Shown here: positions 49,239-61,779 of the stretch, one piece after another
Numbering within the stretch: position 1 is the first letter of the stretch
How the letters are laid out: every line of letters begins with the position of its first letter
Origin: Chlorops oryzae
Taxonomy: Eukaryota > Arthropoda > Insecta > Diptera > Chloropidae
Assembly (NCBI GenBank): GCA_020466095.1
Contig: CM035809.1
Location: 22,759,942 to 22,823,941, forward strand
DNA length: 64,000 nt
Direction of reading: 5' to 3'
Notes under the pieces: generated by a model
Seen by the model: only the letters and a program-made list of their open reading frames with translations
What the model was told of the DNA's origin: nothing
The model's database searches: none
Translations under genes and position numbers: made by a program

Positions 49239-50536
49239 AGGACTGTCCCAGAAATAACTGTCCTTTTGTTTTTAGGCTATTTATAAAAAAGTGTTAACTC
49301 TATAGCAACATATTTGGTACCTAAATAAAGTATAAATATTGCAGATAAAAAAAAAAATACTCATTCGTAAAATAAAAGAGCTACTGAAAAGATGTCGTCT
49401 CAACAAGAAGAAAAGCGGAAAGCAATTATTTACAAACACCTAGAAAATCCAAACACCACGTACAAAAATATCGCTAAGGAAGTTGGCGTGTGCGAAAAAA
49501 CTGCCGGTAGGACCACAAAACGATACAGACAGCTTACCCCTTTATCAAAAACACCAGGATCAGGGAGAAAAAGTGGTCCAGTGAACCAAGCGGTGGCCCA
49601 GAACGTTAAGCGGCTGTTTACTCAGAATCCAGGCACTTCGGTTCATGATATGGCAGCAAAAGCGGGAACATCGAAGTCAAGTGTTCAACGGATTAAAAAA
49701 TTTTACAACCTAAGGAGCTATAAAGTACAAAAAGTACCTGATAGGTCAGAAGAAAAGGACGCCGAAGCCAAGAGGAGGGCTCGAAAACTGTATCGCGATT
49801 ACCTGCCCAAATTTGATTGCGTGATCATGGACGATGAAACGTATTGCAAAGCGGATTTCAAGCAGTTACCTGGACACGGATATTATACTGCGGTTAGAAG
49901 GGTGGAGCATCCTCTAAATTTACCACCGAAAAACATACCAATTTCCAAAGAAATACATGGTGTGGCAGGCCATTTGCAAATGTGGCCTTCGAAGTAAGGA
50001 ATTTGTGACGGATCGCACAATCAACACCGAAATTTACATCAGAGAGTGTCTGGACCGGCGTTTGCTGCCTTTTATACGTCAACACCAAGGTTCAGTACTA
50101 TTTTGGCCTGACCTAGCAACATCTCACTACGCCCAGAGAACGATGGATTGGTACCAAGCCAATAATGTCACTGTGGTACCAAGAGAAGCAAATCCTCCGA
50201 ATTGCCCCGAACTTCGTCCAAACGAAAAATATTGGGCTTTAATGAAAAGGAACCTTAAGAAGACCAAACCAACTGCGAAGAACATCGAAATATTTCGACA
50301 TAAATGGCGTCGGGCAAACACTAAGGTAAACGAAAGGTCGGTAAAAAACCTAATGGAGGACCTTAATAAAAAAGTGTATAAATTTTTTTAAGTGTATTTT
50401 TTTCAGTGTAATTAAAATTTTTATTTATTTTGTAATTTTCACTTAATAATAAACTGAAAGAATGTTTAAAAAAACATCATTGGTTTTTTTGCAATAAAAA
50501 AAAAAACAAAAGGACAGTTATTTCTGGGACAGTCTT
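49239..50536 (+). mobile_element. DD37E (TRT-type) Tc1/mariner element, 1298 bp
   Basis: Terminal inverted repeats of 35 bp, starting ARGACTGTCCCAGAAATAAC, at 49239-49273 and 50502-50536 differ at one base. TA flanks both sides (49237-49238 and 50537-50538). The length is normal for the superfamily. It holds one transposase frame with a single break. DD37E elements are known mainly from Diptera, including mosquitoes. Confidence 0.93.
49392..50391 (+). pseudogene. DD37E transposase, one frameshift
   Basis: A Tc1/mariner transposase with two N-terminal helix-turn-helix segments separated by a GRK-type linker (PGSGRKSGP). The catalytic residues are in VIMDDETY, LFWPDLATSHY and RPNEKYWALMK. The second Asp and the Glu are separated by 37 residues, which defines the DD37E group. 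The frame slips by one extra base at about 49940-49955, between KNIPIS and MVWQAICKCG: the first frame stops at 49997 and the second runs to 50391. Without that base the protein is about 332 residues, the expected size. The catalytic residues themselves are intact, and the lesion lies between the first and second. Confidence 0.92.
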
Positions 50537-50538
50537 TA

Positions 50539-51120
50539 TATGTATGTTGATCCCCACCACTAAAAAAAAAAACTCGAAAAAATCGAATCTTGTCTCAATT
50601 TTCAGACATCTGTCAACTCATTTCCTTAACTGTCAAGTGGGATTGTAAATTTTCATTAACCGATATTCCCACGAAATGTCTTGACATGACGTTTTCTCCA
50701 CGTTGAGGTGTTATGTTACTTAAATTATTTACACGACTTCTCATGTTCGACGCTTTGTCAACATGAACACTTCGTATAAAGTTTCCGATTTACCCGGCAT
50801 ATACCTACATACATATATATGTGCATAATTCACTCGCTGCCTTAGTTGATGAGTGGAAAACTAGTGCGAGACATTTTCCATTTCGTTTCGATTAAAGTCC
50901 AATTTAGGCCAGTCCACAAACAAAAAACAGCAAAACATAAAACGTGTAATTTCAGTGAGCATTTGACTTTAATGGCGGAAATCGAAGTAAATCGACTAAA
51001 TACGACATGCTCCAGTGGGTTGATGGGTAAGCAGAGCTTAACCAAAATTCAACAAAAAATTTTGTTTCACGAGGAATTTCCGATAAACATCTTTGAGGCT
51101 AAGTTTTTAAAATAAAAGCG
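50539..51120. other. AT-rich noncoding stretch
   Basis: No gene is seen between the transposon and the GA array. Short open frames on both strands match no family. Confidence 0.4.
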
Positions 51121-51124
51121 TAAA

Positions 51125-51253
51125 GCACAAAAAATTGAGAGGGAAATAGAGAGAAGAATGGAGAGCGAAAAAGAGAGGACGGTGTAGAGAGCTAGAAAGT
51201 GAGTGAGAGAGAGAGAGAGAGACAGAATGAAAATAGAGAGAGAAAAAATACAG

Positions 51254-51284
<31 letters not shown>

Positions 51285-52780
51285 AAGAAAGTAAAATAGA
51301 GAGAATGAGAGAGAAAATAGAGAGAGAGAAATAGAGAGAGAGAGAAATAGAGAGAGAGAGAAATAGAGAGAAATAGAGAAGAGAGAGGAGAAATAGAGAG
51401 AGAGAGAGAAATAGAGAAGAGAGAGAGAATAGAGAGAGAGAGAGAAAATAGAGGAGAGGAGAAAATGAGAGAGAGAGAGAAATAGAGAGAGAGATAGAGA
51501 GAATAGAGAAAAAGAGAAAAAGAGAGAAATAGAGAAGAAGAGATAGAGAAATGAGAGAGAGAGAGAGAGAAAAGAGAGAGAGAGAGAATAGAGAGAGATA
51601 TGAGAGAAAATAGAAAAAGAGAAGAAAAAGAGAGAAATAGAGAAAAGGAAAAGAATGAGAGAAATTCAGAGAGAGAGAAGAAAGAGAGAGAGAAAGAGAG
51701 AGAGAGAAGGAGAGAAATGAAAAAGAGAGAGAAGAGAGAGAGAAAGAAGAGGAAGAGAAAAAGAGAAAAAAAAAGAGAGAGAAAAGATGGAGAAAGATAT
51801 ACAAAATAGAGAGAAAAAGAGAGAAAAAGAGAGAGAAAGAGAGAAATGGAGAAACATATACAAAATAGAGAGAAAAAGAGAGAAAAAGGGAGAGAAAAAG
51901 AGAAAAAAGAGAGAGATAAAAGATAGAAATAAGAGAGAGAAAAAGAGAGAAAAGAGAGAGAAAAGAGAGAGAAAAGAGAGAGAAAAAAGAGAGAGAAAAA
52001 AGAGAGAAAAGAAAAGAGAGAGAAAAGAGAAAAAAAAAAAGAGAAAAGAGAGAGAAAAAAGAGAAAAAAGAGAAAAAGAGAAAAAGAGAGAGAAAAAGAG
52101 AAAAAAAGAGAGAGATAAGAGAGAGATAAGAGAGATAAAAAAGGGAGAAAGTAAGATCAAAATAAAGATATAAATTTAGAGATATAGAGACAAATGTAGA
52201 GAGAAATATAGAGCTAAAAAAAAGGAGAGCGAAATATAGAGAGTAATAAAGAGAGAGAAATAGAGATACAAATAGAGCTAGAAATAGAGATACAAATAGA
52301 GCTAGAAATAGAGATAGACATAGGGAGAGATAAATAGAGAGTAATAGGGATAGTAATAGGGAAAGAAATAGAGAGAGAAATAGAGAGAAAGAGAAATAGC
52401 GAGAAAAATAAAGAGAGAGAGAGAGAATTAAAGAGAGAAATAAAGACAGAAATAAAAAGAGAAAAATAAAAAGAGGTAAATACAATAGATAAATAGAGAG
52501 AGTGGAATAGAGCGATAGAGAAAGAGAGGATAACATATATATATAGAGAGAGAGAGAGAGGAATAAAAAGAGCGAAATAGAAAACGAAATAGAAAGACAC
52601 AGCAATAGAGAGAAAAACTGGAAGAAAAAAAAAAGAGAGAAAAAAGGAGAAAGAGATACTCAGAAAATAAGAGAGAAAGGAAGAGATAGAGAAATAAAAT
52701 TGTAGGGAAACGGAGAGTCTGAGAGTGCAAATAGATGAGGGAGAAATAAAGAGAGTTAGAAATAGAGAAAAAGAAAACAA
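51125..52780. repeat. GA-rich polypurine array, about 1.6 kb
   Basis: Nearly all purine on the + strand: GAGA and AAATAGAGAGA units at the left, AGAGAAAAA units in the middle and AATAGAGATA units at the right. It includes a (TA)n run at 51253-51275 and another at 52532-52543. The 512-codon Leu/Ser/Phe frame on the - strand is a product of the repeat. Such tracts are candidate GAGA-factor/CLAMP sites and can adopt triplex structure. Confidence 0.93.
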
Positions 52781-54310
52781 CGCACTTAATTTTTCGGAAA
52801 AATCCGGAATTCCTATGGGCCCCAGGGCTTATTCAGGCTACTCTCGATTTTTTTTAGCGCTTATGCGCGCGAAGGACATTTTTTTTGGTTTCAATTTCAC
52901 AACACTTAAAGGAGTCCCGAAAAGCCAATTCCTCTGGAAACCCAGTGAGATCGATGGATATTGGAATGTCCGTCTAATGGCTTCTCAAAGTTCATATGAC
53001 GTCTTTTAAAAAAAGTTTTTCTCAGAAAAATGCTACTGTGGAGCCACCGATTTGACTCAAAGAAAGCTGTTCATTTAAAAGGTTTCTCGTGTTTTTATGT
53101 TTAAATTTTCTTCAATGTAATATGTTACGATTCAAGAATCTCGCATAAATTTCCGAAATGCATTGCCATCGATTCCAGTAGCTTCAGAGCTCCGAAAATT
53201 TTTGAAACTGATTCCCTTTTTTTTTGGTTGTTTTTCTTAATTTTCTCTTAAATATTCATGAACAAATTGACCCATTTTAACTCTGAAAACTGCCCGAACT
53301 AGACCGGATTCTTTGAATTTATCTCTAGGAAAACTGTTTTCTTATTCTATTGTGTTGTTCTTTGATGTTTTTCCTACACCCATCCATAAATAATTTGCGG
53401 TCTGAGTCGCTGTCATCGTAATGATGACGGCCGCCGGCAACGTTAAAAGTTGTTCTCATTCGGGTTTCGGTACTTGTTCCTAGCTTCGCTTTAACTCGGT
53501 CTCGGGTCCCAACTTAACTCTGACTTCACTCGTCACTTGTGTGTCGCGTCATGTCCGCTGTCCGTGCGTGATGTTTACTTTTGAAAAATTTGATCTCATG
53601 ACTTTTTATTCTTCTTCTTCTGATTTTGCTTTTCGGCTGTTTAAATTTAAATGTTTGTTGAAAAAATCTACATAATTGCCAAAAGAGAGGCTTCTTTTTT
53701 CCCTCTTTTTTTTTGAAATTTTTAATATTTATTTCCATGTGTAGTATTACTTTTTTTCTCTCTTCTTCTTCTTCCTATTTCTATTTGTTTATATCAATAG
53801 CGACACCCGTACTAGGCAAATTGAATTGAAGAAAGAAAAACAAAATGTTGGAAAAAGAGCAAAGCACCCGAACGATTAACGATTGCCGCAACCAGAAGCC
53901 AATAAATGACATCATTATGAATGTGTCGTACATGACTATTGTTTGGAATGGCTTTGTTGCCAACTGAGATTTTATTTATTTATTTGTACAAGTTTTTTTT
54001 TTTTTTTTGTTTGTTTCTCGTTTCGTTCTGTGACTTTTTTGCTTTTCATCAGAAATGCAGCTACGAATGACGGTGTATAAATTTTGAGAGAGACTTTCAT
54101 GACTATTTTTTGGTGATGACAGGGCAACTTTTTTTTTTTTTCTATAAAAGGAGCTGCACTTCAAAGGGAATCTTTTTTGAATTTAAAAGGCAGACCTTTA
54201 CGGATTCTTTGAGTTTTCAAAAAGGAACAAAACAAAAAAGTTTCCAAAAATAGTAGGATGACAGCCACAGAGGTGAGAAAACAAGGAGGATCCCTTAGTG
54301 ATCTTTTGAA
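52781..54310. other. Noncoding stretch with TTC and T runs
   Basis: No gene is recognised. TTCTTCTTC microsatellites lie at 53608-53620 and 53762-53774. The part around 53400-53560 is more balanced in composition, without a clear coding or splice signal. Confidence 0.4.
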
Positions 54311-54317
54311 GTGCACA

Positions 54318-55440
54318 GAAAAAATTAAAAAATTTTAATTTTAAGAAAAATAAAATACTTAATAATAAAAAAAATAAAATACTTAATAAAAAAATAAGTA
54401 ATAAAAAAAATAACTAAAAATAAAAATAATAAATAAAAAAAATAAAAACATACATAAATCAATCAAATAAAAAACTGAAATAATAAATAAAAAAACTGAA
54501 TTTATAATTAATAACTATAATACTTATAATAATACCTAAATATAATAATATGTAAATAAATAATAAATACAAAATAAATAAAAATTAAATACAAAATAAA
54601 TAAAATAAAAAAATAAATTTAATAAAATAAAAAAATAAATAATAAATTTAAAAAATTAATAAAATAAATTTAAAAAATAAATAAAATAAATTTAAAAAAA
54701 TTAAAAAATAAAAATAAGTAAAAAAATTTAAAAAAATAAATTTAAAAAAATAAAAAATATACAAAAAAATATATAAAAAATATTAAAAAAATATAAAAAT
54801 AGTAAAATTATTATTTTAAAAATAATATAAAAAATATAAAAAAAAAAATTAAAAAATATATAAAAAATATAAAAAAAAATATATAAAAAAATATAAAAAA
54901 ATATAAAAAAAATATAAAAAATATAAAAAAATTAAAAAAATTTAAAAAAATTTAAAAAAAATTTAAAAAAATATAAAAAAATATAAAAAAATATAAAAAT
55001 AAAAAAATATAAAAAAAATATAAAAAAAATATAAAAAAATATTTAAAAAATATATAAAAAAATATAAAAAATATTAAAAAAATATATAAAAAAATATAAA
55101 AAAATATAAAAATATAAAAAAATATTCAAAAAATATTAAAAAAATATTTAAAAAAATTAAAAAAAAATATATAATAAAAAAATATATAAAAATATATAAA
55201 AATAAATATTATAAAAAAATTATAAAAATATATAAAAAAAATAATTAAAAAAATTAAAAAGACACAAAAAAATATAAACGAATATAAAAATACAAAAAAT
55301 AATATATATAAAATTTAAAAAGAATATAAAAAAATTTTAAAAACTTAAAATTAAAAAATTAAAAAAATTTAAAAGTAAATAAAAAAAATTAAATAAAGAA
55401 ATTTCAATTGAAAAAAAAAACACAAAAAAATAAATAAAAA
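54318..55440. repeat. A/T array, copy 1
   Basis: About 1.1 kb of AAATAAAA and ATATAAAAA units with almost no G or C. Its left half contains landmarks in order (ACATACATAAATCAA, AATAAAAAACT, AATACCTAAATATAATAATA) that reappear at 58850-59110. This shows that the two arrays share ancestry rather than arising independently. Confidence 0.85.
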
Positions 55441-57170
55441 TGCTTATAAAATATGTAGTCTATAGTTGATGAAAGTTCCAAACGGAAAATTAATTCTGGA
55501 TGGGTTCAGGCAACTTTCGTCATCATGGCGCAATAGTTCTCCTGGGCCAAGTGTACTGTTCTTGCACTTTTTCAATTTCAGAAGTTTTTTCTGCTTGTCG
55601 ATCAGGCATTAGACCTAGATCTCAATCGAGGAGTACAGTATTTATTTGTTAGATGGATTGAAATAAATTTAATAAAATTGGTTAGATGTGGTGTTTAGAA
55701 AGTCAGACGAGTACCCTCACTTGGAAGAGGCTGCAGTATCAACTGAGAAAATGGTACTCATAAAGGCTTTTTGTTCTAAGAAAATTAAAGAAATTTCCCA
55801 GGTTCTAGTCTACAATTAGATACACGATAGTACATGATACCAACTAGCATGAACATTCTCAGTATCCCAGAAAAGTATTTTAACTTAAAAAAAAAGGTTT
55901 TATCGATTTATATTCTTGATAACTTTTTCGATTATGACTGTCAAATCATTTCACCCAAACCTTAACTTTCTTCCATTTATTTTTAACATACCTCGTAAGC
56001 ATTTTCTCAACATTTTTAACACCTTTATTTATATAACTTATCAATTTCTTTTGCTTTTATATGTTACCCAAACTGATAACGCCTTTGAGCTCGTTTTTGA
56101 AGTCAATACCATGAACGAACGTGTACTTAAGAGGCTATCATTTACAGCAAACGATTAATGCACTCGAGGGAAAAATGCTTGCGGTATTTTCAGTGAATGC
56201 TTTTAGCTTTCAATCATAAATGTCATAAAAATATGAATGTACGTACATGTGTACACGTGTAGGTATGTAATTGAGAGTGTAAAAAGGTTCACATATTGAC
56301 ACTTCAAGCTTTTGGGATTACTTCTTATCAATAAAAAAGCATTGAACACAGGGTAAGCCACATTGAATTTTCATGCATCTCAAGCATTGGGAAATTTTAT
56401 TTTTTAATGACATTTTTGTCGTTCTTCTGCGTAATTTCTCTTTTGAGACCCTTCAAGCGAAATGCCATTGATAGATTCCATTTTTCATAAGAAATTTAAT
56501 CAACAAATTTTTGACTGGAAAAATATCGATCCACATTTTGGCTTAACAAGCTGTGGATATATGTAAGTTCACTCTGAAGTTGGCTGCTAAATAAAAAAAT
56601 TTTCATTCATATGTACATACATTTTATCTCAGAGGGAAATCTTGAATATTTTCTCTGAATGCTTAGTATTATTTTAAAAAAATTTCCCAGAGCATGTATA
56701 TGGATTGCGCCAAAGAAGTCATGGGTTTTTTGTTCTGATCTACGATGAAAAGGCTTACATTTTGAGTCATATTTGTTGTGATTAATTTATTTTTCAGTGT
56801 TCTCTGGTAACCATTTTCAAATTTTAATAAGTTTTCTCAAACTTTTCTTTTTGTTTTTATAAAACATTTTCCACTTGCTGTTGCTCATAACGAATTAGTG
56901 CTGGCAAACGATCGATAATATAAAATATCTTGGGATTTAGTGATGACAAAATTATAGTAATTCGAGGTATTGAGTAAATTTAATCAGGAATTCGATCGAA
57001 AATCGATGATCGAAGAGACTCGATTCAACTATCGATGGAACATTAGAAAAAATGGGGGTTATTGTATGTTAGAAAATGAAACGGAAGTCACTTGTTGGCT
57101 GGTTGCTAGATTTCAAGATCGGTATTAAAAAATAAGTCGGTGTTGCGTAATGAGTACCTATTGAAAGAAG
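55441..57170. other. AT-rich noncoding stretch
   Basis: No gene is recognised. The frame at 55916-56158 has no known motif. Confidence 0.4.
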
Positions 57171-57700
57171 CTATTCGATAATGATGTTGGTTATGATGTA
57201 GATGTATACGATTATGATGATGACGATTATGATGATACGATTATGATGATGACGATTATGATGATAACGATTATGATGATAACGATTATGGGAATCATTA
57301 TGATGATTATAATGGTGATTATGATAATTGTCATGATGATTTTTGTAATGATAATTACGATGATAGTTAAGATTTTGATAATTATGATGATGATAATTAA
57401 GATGATAATTATTATGATGATAATTAAGATGATGATAATTATGATGATGATAATTATGATGATGATAATTAAGATGATGATAATTAATATGATGATAATT
57501 ATTAAGATGATAATTATGATGATGATGATGTAATAATGATGATGATGATGTAATAATGGTGATGAATAGAATATGATGATGGTGGCGATAATGATGATGA
57601 AGATTAGATGGGTTGGACAATGATGGTAATGTGATGATCTGATGATGATGAAAATGATGATTACGATGATGCGATATGATGATTATATGGTTGATAATGA
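57171..57700. repeat. GAT/AAT trinucleotide array
   Basis: GATGATAAT-type units with ACGATTATGATGAT variants run over about 500 bp. It is less pure than the array at 6867-8200. His/Asn-rich frames come from the repeat. Confidence 0.88.
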
Positions 57701-58849
57701 TGATTGACTGATTCTGATAATATGATGAAATTAACAAGTGTATGATTAGCAATGATGTATGATTGACCTGATTGATGATGTAATGATTGCTATCGATAAT
57801 GATGATGATTTTATGAATAATGATAATGAAAATTCATGCTAGTTATGACTGTAAGATGACTTATGAATGTCCGATAATTGGTATTTCAAGCAAAACAGAC
57901 TAAATTTTAACGACAAACGATCTTTAAGTACATTTGACTTATAAGGCTAGGTTCAAAAAAAATGAATCTAATGTCAATCAAAATTCGACTTCAAAGTACT
58001 TAGCGTTTCCAAATTGATTGTATAATTATCAACGCCTCCAGTACTAATTAATTAAAGATCCATACACAAAGTCAAAATGTTCATTGCCATGTTTTTCGAA
58101 GGCTCCAAAAGTGAAGAATTTCTGAAATGTTCTGATAAAATTGTTATCATCAATTTTCTTTCATTTCAATGACCCCTTACAATGTAGTATTATAAGGCAG
58201 CCTTTCAGTCACACACACACACGCACACTTGTTTTGCTGCGGTAACTTTTCTCCTTATGTCAAACGAAAATATTTCTGATGCTGATTGATAAGTTTTTGA
58301 TGAGATTTGTGTTGAAAACTCTTCAATTGATAAGGCATAACAAATAAGGATTGATTGCTATAAAAGAACTGATGATTGTATTTTGTGCGGTGCGGACTCA
58401 CACCCCTTAAATTAATTATAGAAATTATTTATTTGACAATGCTTTCAAAGAAACAAGTAGGTTGTCTATAGCAGCTTGGCCGATTAGACTTATTTTTAAT
58501 CGAGAGGCATATGCGATTAGAATTTTGAATTTAAATACTTTAGCTGATAGTTCAAGACATAGTTTGACAACAGTCCAACGTATAGAAATTGAACTTTTCT
58601 ATGGCAGAATTTTGCTCCAAATATTCTATTCCAGTTGAGGCAACGAAAAAATGGATGACGCTTCTCTTTGTGAAACGGGAACATTGCCAGTGGGAGTGGC
58701 AGAAGAAATCCCTTTCTCTTCTTACCATTATTTCTCTTTCACAAAGGATAATTTTTCTATGGACTATCAGAATTTTATAATTTTTTGTCTCTTTCGGGGT
58801 CAATGGCTTGGTTCTATATGGGCTAACTAACTCAATTTAATTGTTAATA
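57701..58849. other. AT-rich noncoding stretch
   Basis: No gene was found. A short (AC)n run lies near 58209-58227. Confidence 0.4.
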
Positions 58850-60105
58850 TTGTCAAAATAATAATAAAAAATAAATACTTCATAAAAAATATAAGTAATA
58901 AAAAAATAAATAAAAATTGTATAATAAAAAATAAATAAATAAAAAAATTATTTATAAAAACCTACATAAATCAATAAAATAAAAAACTTAAATAATAAAT
59001 AAATAATATGATTTTGTAATAAATTACGTATAATATAATAATACCTAAATATAATAATAAATAAATAAAAAATAAATACAAAATAAATAAGAAATAAATA
59101 CAAAATATTTGATTTATATATTGATTTATATATATTCGATATTCGGCCTTTGATTTCTATATGTGAAAAACCGTTTGTCTGGTTTATAATAAATAAAAAT
59201 TAAATAAATTCAAAAAAATAAATTAATTAAATTTTAAAATATAAATAAAATAAATTTTAAAAGCCATATAAAATAAATTTTAAGAAATAAATAAAATACA
59301 TTTAGAAAAACAAATAAAATAAATTTAAAAAAATAAAAAATAAATAAAAAAATTCGAAAATATGTAAAAAAATAAAATAAATTAAAAAAAATATTAAAAA
59401 ATATTTAAAAAAAATATAAAATAATATAAAATAAAAATATGCAACTATTAAAAAATAATAAAAAATATGTTCAAAAAATATAAAAAATATTTTAAAAAAT
59501 ATAAAAAAATATAAAAAAAATAAAAAAAATATTATTAAAAAATATAAAAAAATATTAAAAAAATATAAAAATATTTTAAAAAAAATTAAAAAAATATAGA
59601 AAAATATAAAAAAATATTTTAATAAAATATAAAAAAAAATAAAAAAAATATTATTAAAAAATATAAAAAATATTTTAAAAAATATAGAAAAATAAATAAA
59701 AATAAAAAAATATAAAAAATATATAAAAAATATTTTAAAAAATATAAAAAATATAAAAATAGTAAAAATATAAAAAAATATTTAAAAAATAAAAATATAA
59801 AAAAATATAAAAAAAATAAAAAATTTTAAAAAAAATATAAAAAAATATAAAAAAAATATAAAAAAAATATAACAAAAATATAAAAAAATATAAAAAAAAT
59901 TTAAAAAAAATATAAAAAAATATATAAAAAAATATATAAAAAAATAAAAAAATATAAAAAAATATATTAAAAAATATATAAAAAAATATTTAAAAAAATA
60001 TAGAAAAATATAAAAAAATATAAAAAAAATATAATAAAAAAAATAAAAGAAATATGAAAAAATAAAAAATATAAAAACAATATAAAAAAATATAAAAAAA
60101 AATTT
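58850..60105. repeat. A/T array, copy 2
   Basis: About 1.25 kb of ATATAAAAA units. Its left part shares ordered landmarks with 54318-54610. A unique insert of about 70 bp near 59110-59180 (ATTCGATATTCGGCC) has no counterpart in copy 1. Confidence 0.85.
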
Positions 60106-61267
60106 ATAAATTCCCCACATACACATTTTTTTGTTACAATTTTTCAAACAAATTCATTATAAAACGAATTTGTTTTCCAATCCACCAAATTGCGTTTATA
60201 TCGCATTTTATCTCCACTTCTTTTTCTCCAATTTTATCAACTTATTTTAAGTATCTTTGTAACTGAAATCGACTTTTAGATAAGATAAAAAAAATTTTCG
60301 GTCGTGAAACGCAAAACTGATTGGCTCTTATCTAATACATTGTACGGCAGTCGTCGGTGCCTTTTGCGGTATCGCTGCTCATTCCACAACCAAGTTGAGT
60401 AAAAATGAGGCTTTGTTCAAAAGAATAGGTCATCAAAAAGAGATATGAAAATAGGGAAGCCCAAATAGAAGAAGAAGAATAGAAGAAAGAAAAACTAGCA
60501 CAACAATTTTGCTCTTCCTCTTTTTCTATCGAAAACATTTCCATTCAACGAAACTAGTTCTCCGGAAACAGGATACGGAAATGGGATTATAAAAAAAAAA
60601 AGCCAAGTAAAAGCCAAGAATGCAAAAACTTCGAGAAAAATAACACAAGAGAAATTTGAAGGAAAATTGTATGTAAATTAATTTAAGAGTCTTTTTTAGT
60701 TTTTATATCCGACACACTGTGTCGAGGGTATATTGCGTTTGTGTGGCCAGAACCAGTCGAGCTAGACCATACAAAATATATGTTACCTATATAGAAATGA
60801 TCAGCGTCACAAGGAGATTCGATATAGCTTTTTGCACTTTTGCCACGATACCACGGTTCCGTGAATAGGCCTACTATTTTATTGTAAACATAATTAAAGT
60901 ATGATAAAATTTCATTTTCAAATTATTAAGAAGTACCAAATACAGAAGTCTCCAAAGATCTCTTATTAAATATATTTCGAATAATCAAAAAAACGTTAAA
61001 TAAAATTTTCCATTAATTCTTCAAACAATCAAAGCTCAAGTTTACAATTTCAGAATTGATATTGGAAACATTGAGTGAATCAAAGCTTGAGTATAAAGTT
61101 GCAAGGGAAGAATTGATATTGGACACTTTCTGAGGTTTTTTAGGCTCAGTTGAAATCGTATGATTCACCTTGAGTGGACCACTGATTGCAGCCTTGATAT
61201 AAATAAATTTTGGAACAGTGTTAACTAGTTTTATGAGCTTTATTATATTTGTTGGTGGATTTTTAAA
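60106..61267. other. Noncoding stretch
   Basis: No gene was found. ATATCCGACACACTGTGTCGAG near 60707-60728 contains a short palindrome, and the TATATTGCGTTTG after it resembles a phrase at 29478. It is probably a dispersed repeat end. Confidence 0.4.
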
Positions 61268-61779
61268 TAGCCGCTTGGCTTAAGTGGCGTTCAACGACTG
61301 GTGTTATGTGCGATAAAAAGATAAGCGACCGCTTAAAATCCAAAATTTACCGCACAGTCATCAGGCCAGTCGGTCTTTATAGTACCGAATGTCTACCAGC
61401 AACGAAAGTAGCAGAAAGAAAGGTTAGTGTTATGGAAACAAAGATGCTTCGCTGGATATCCGGACTCGCTCGTCTTGATCATGTTCCAAACGTAGACATC
61501 CGTAGACGCTATGGAGTTGCGCCAATTATTGGGAAAATGCGAGAAGCAAGGCTACGCTGGTATGGACACGTCCTGAGAGCAAATGAGGAGACTTTGGCAA
61601 AGAAAGGCTACGCACTGGAAATCCAAGGTTGCAGAAAACGGGGGCGTCCGAAACAGCGCTGGATGGACACAATAAAATGGGACCTAGAGGCTGTAGGACT
61701 TACCTTGGTTGCCCGACGAACAAAATGGAGGAACTGGTCGCGTTTTGCGGACCCCGGGATAGACCGGGATAGTTAAACA
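61268..61779 (+). mobile_element. 3' end of a non-LTR retrotransposon (RT C-terminus)
   Basis: About 168 codons are open to a stop at 61776. The peptide has the conserved C-terminal region that follows the reverse transcriptase of many insect non-LTR elements: WLKWRSTTGVMCDKK, KSKIYRTVIRPVGLYSTECL, LRWISGLARLDH, the RLRWYGHVLR motif and RGRPKQRWMDTI. Nothing of the endonuclease or catalytic RT domain is present upstream, so this is a 5'-truncated copy, as is usual for incomplete reverse transcription. I start before the first Met because the homologous stretch begins near AWLKWRS. Clade is uncertain. Confidence 0.88.

Noticed and set aside
51067..52605. A 512-codon open frame on the - strand
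   Set aside because: It is Leu/Ser/Phe low-complexity read from the GA array. Stops are rare on that strand because of base composition, not selection.
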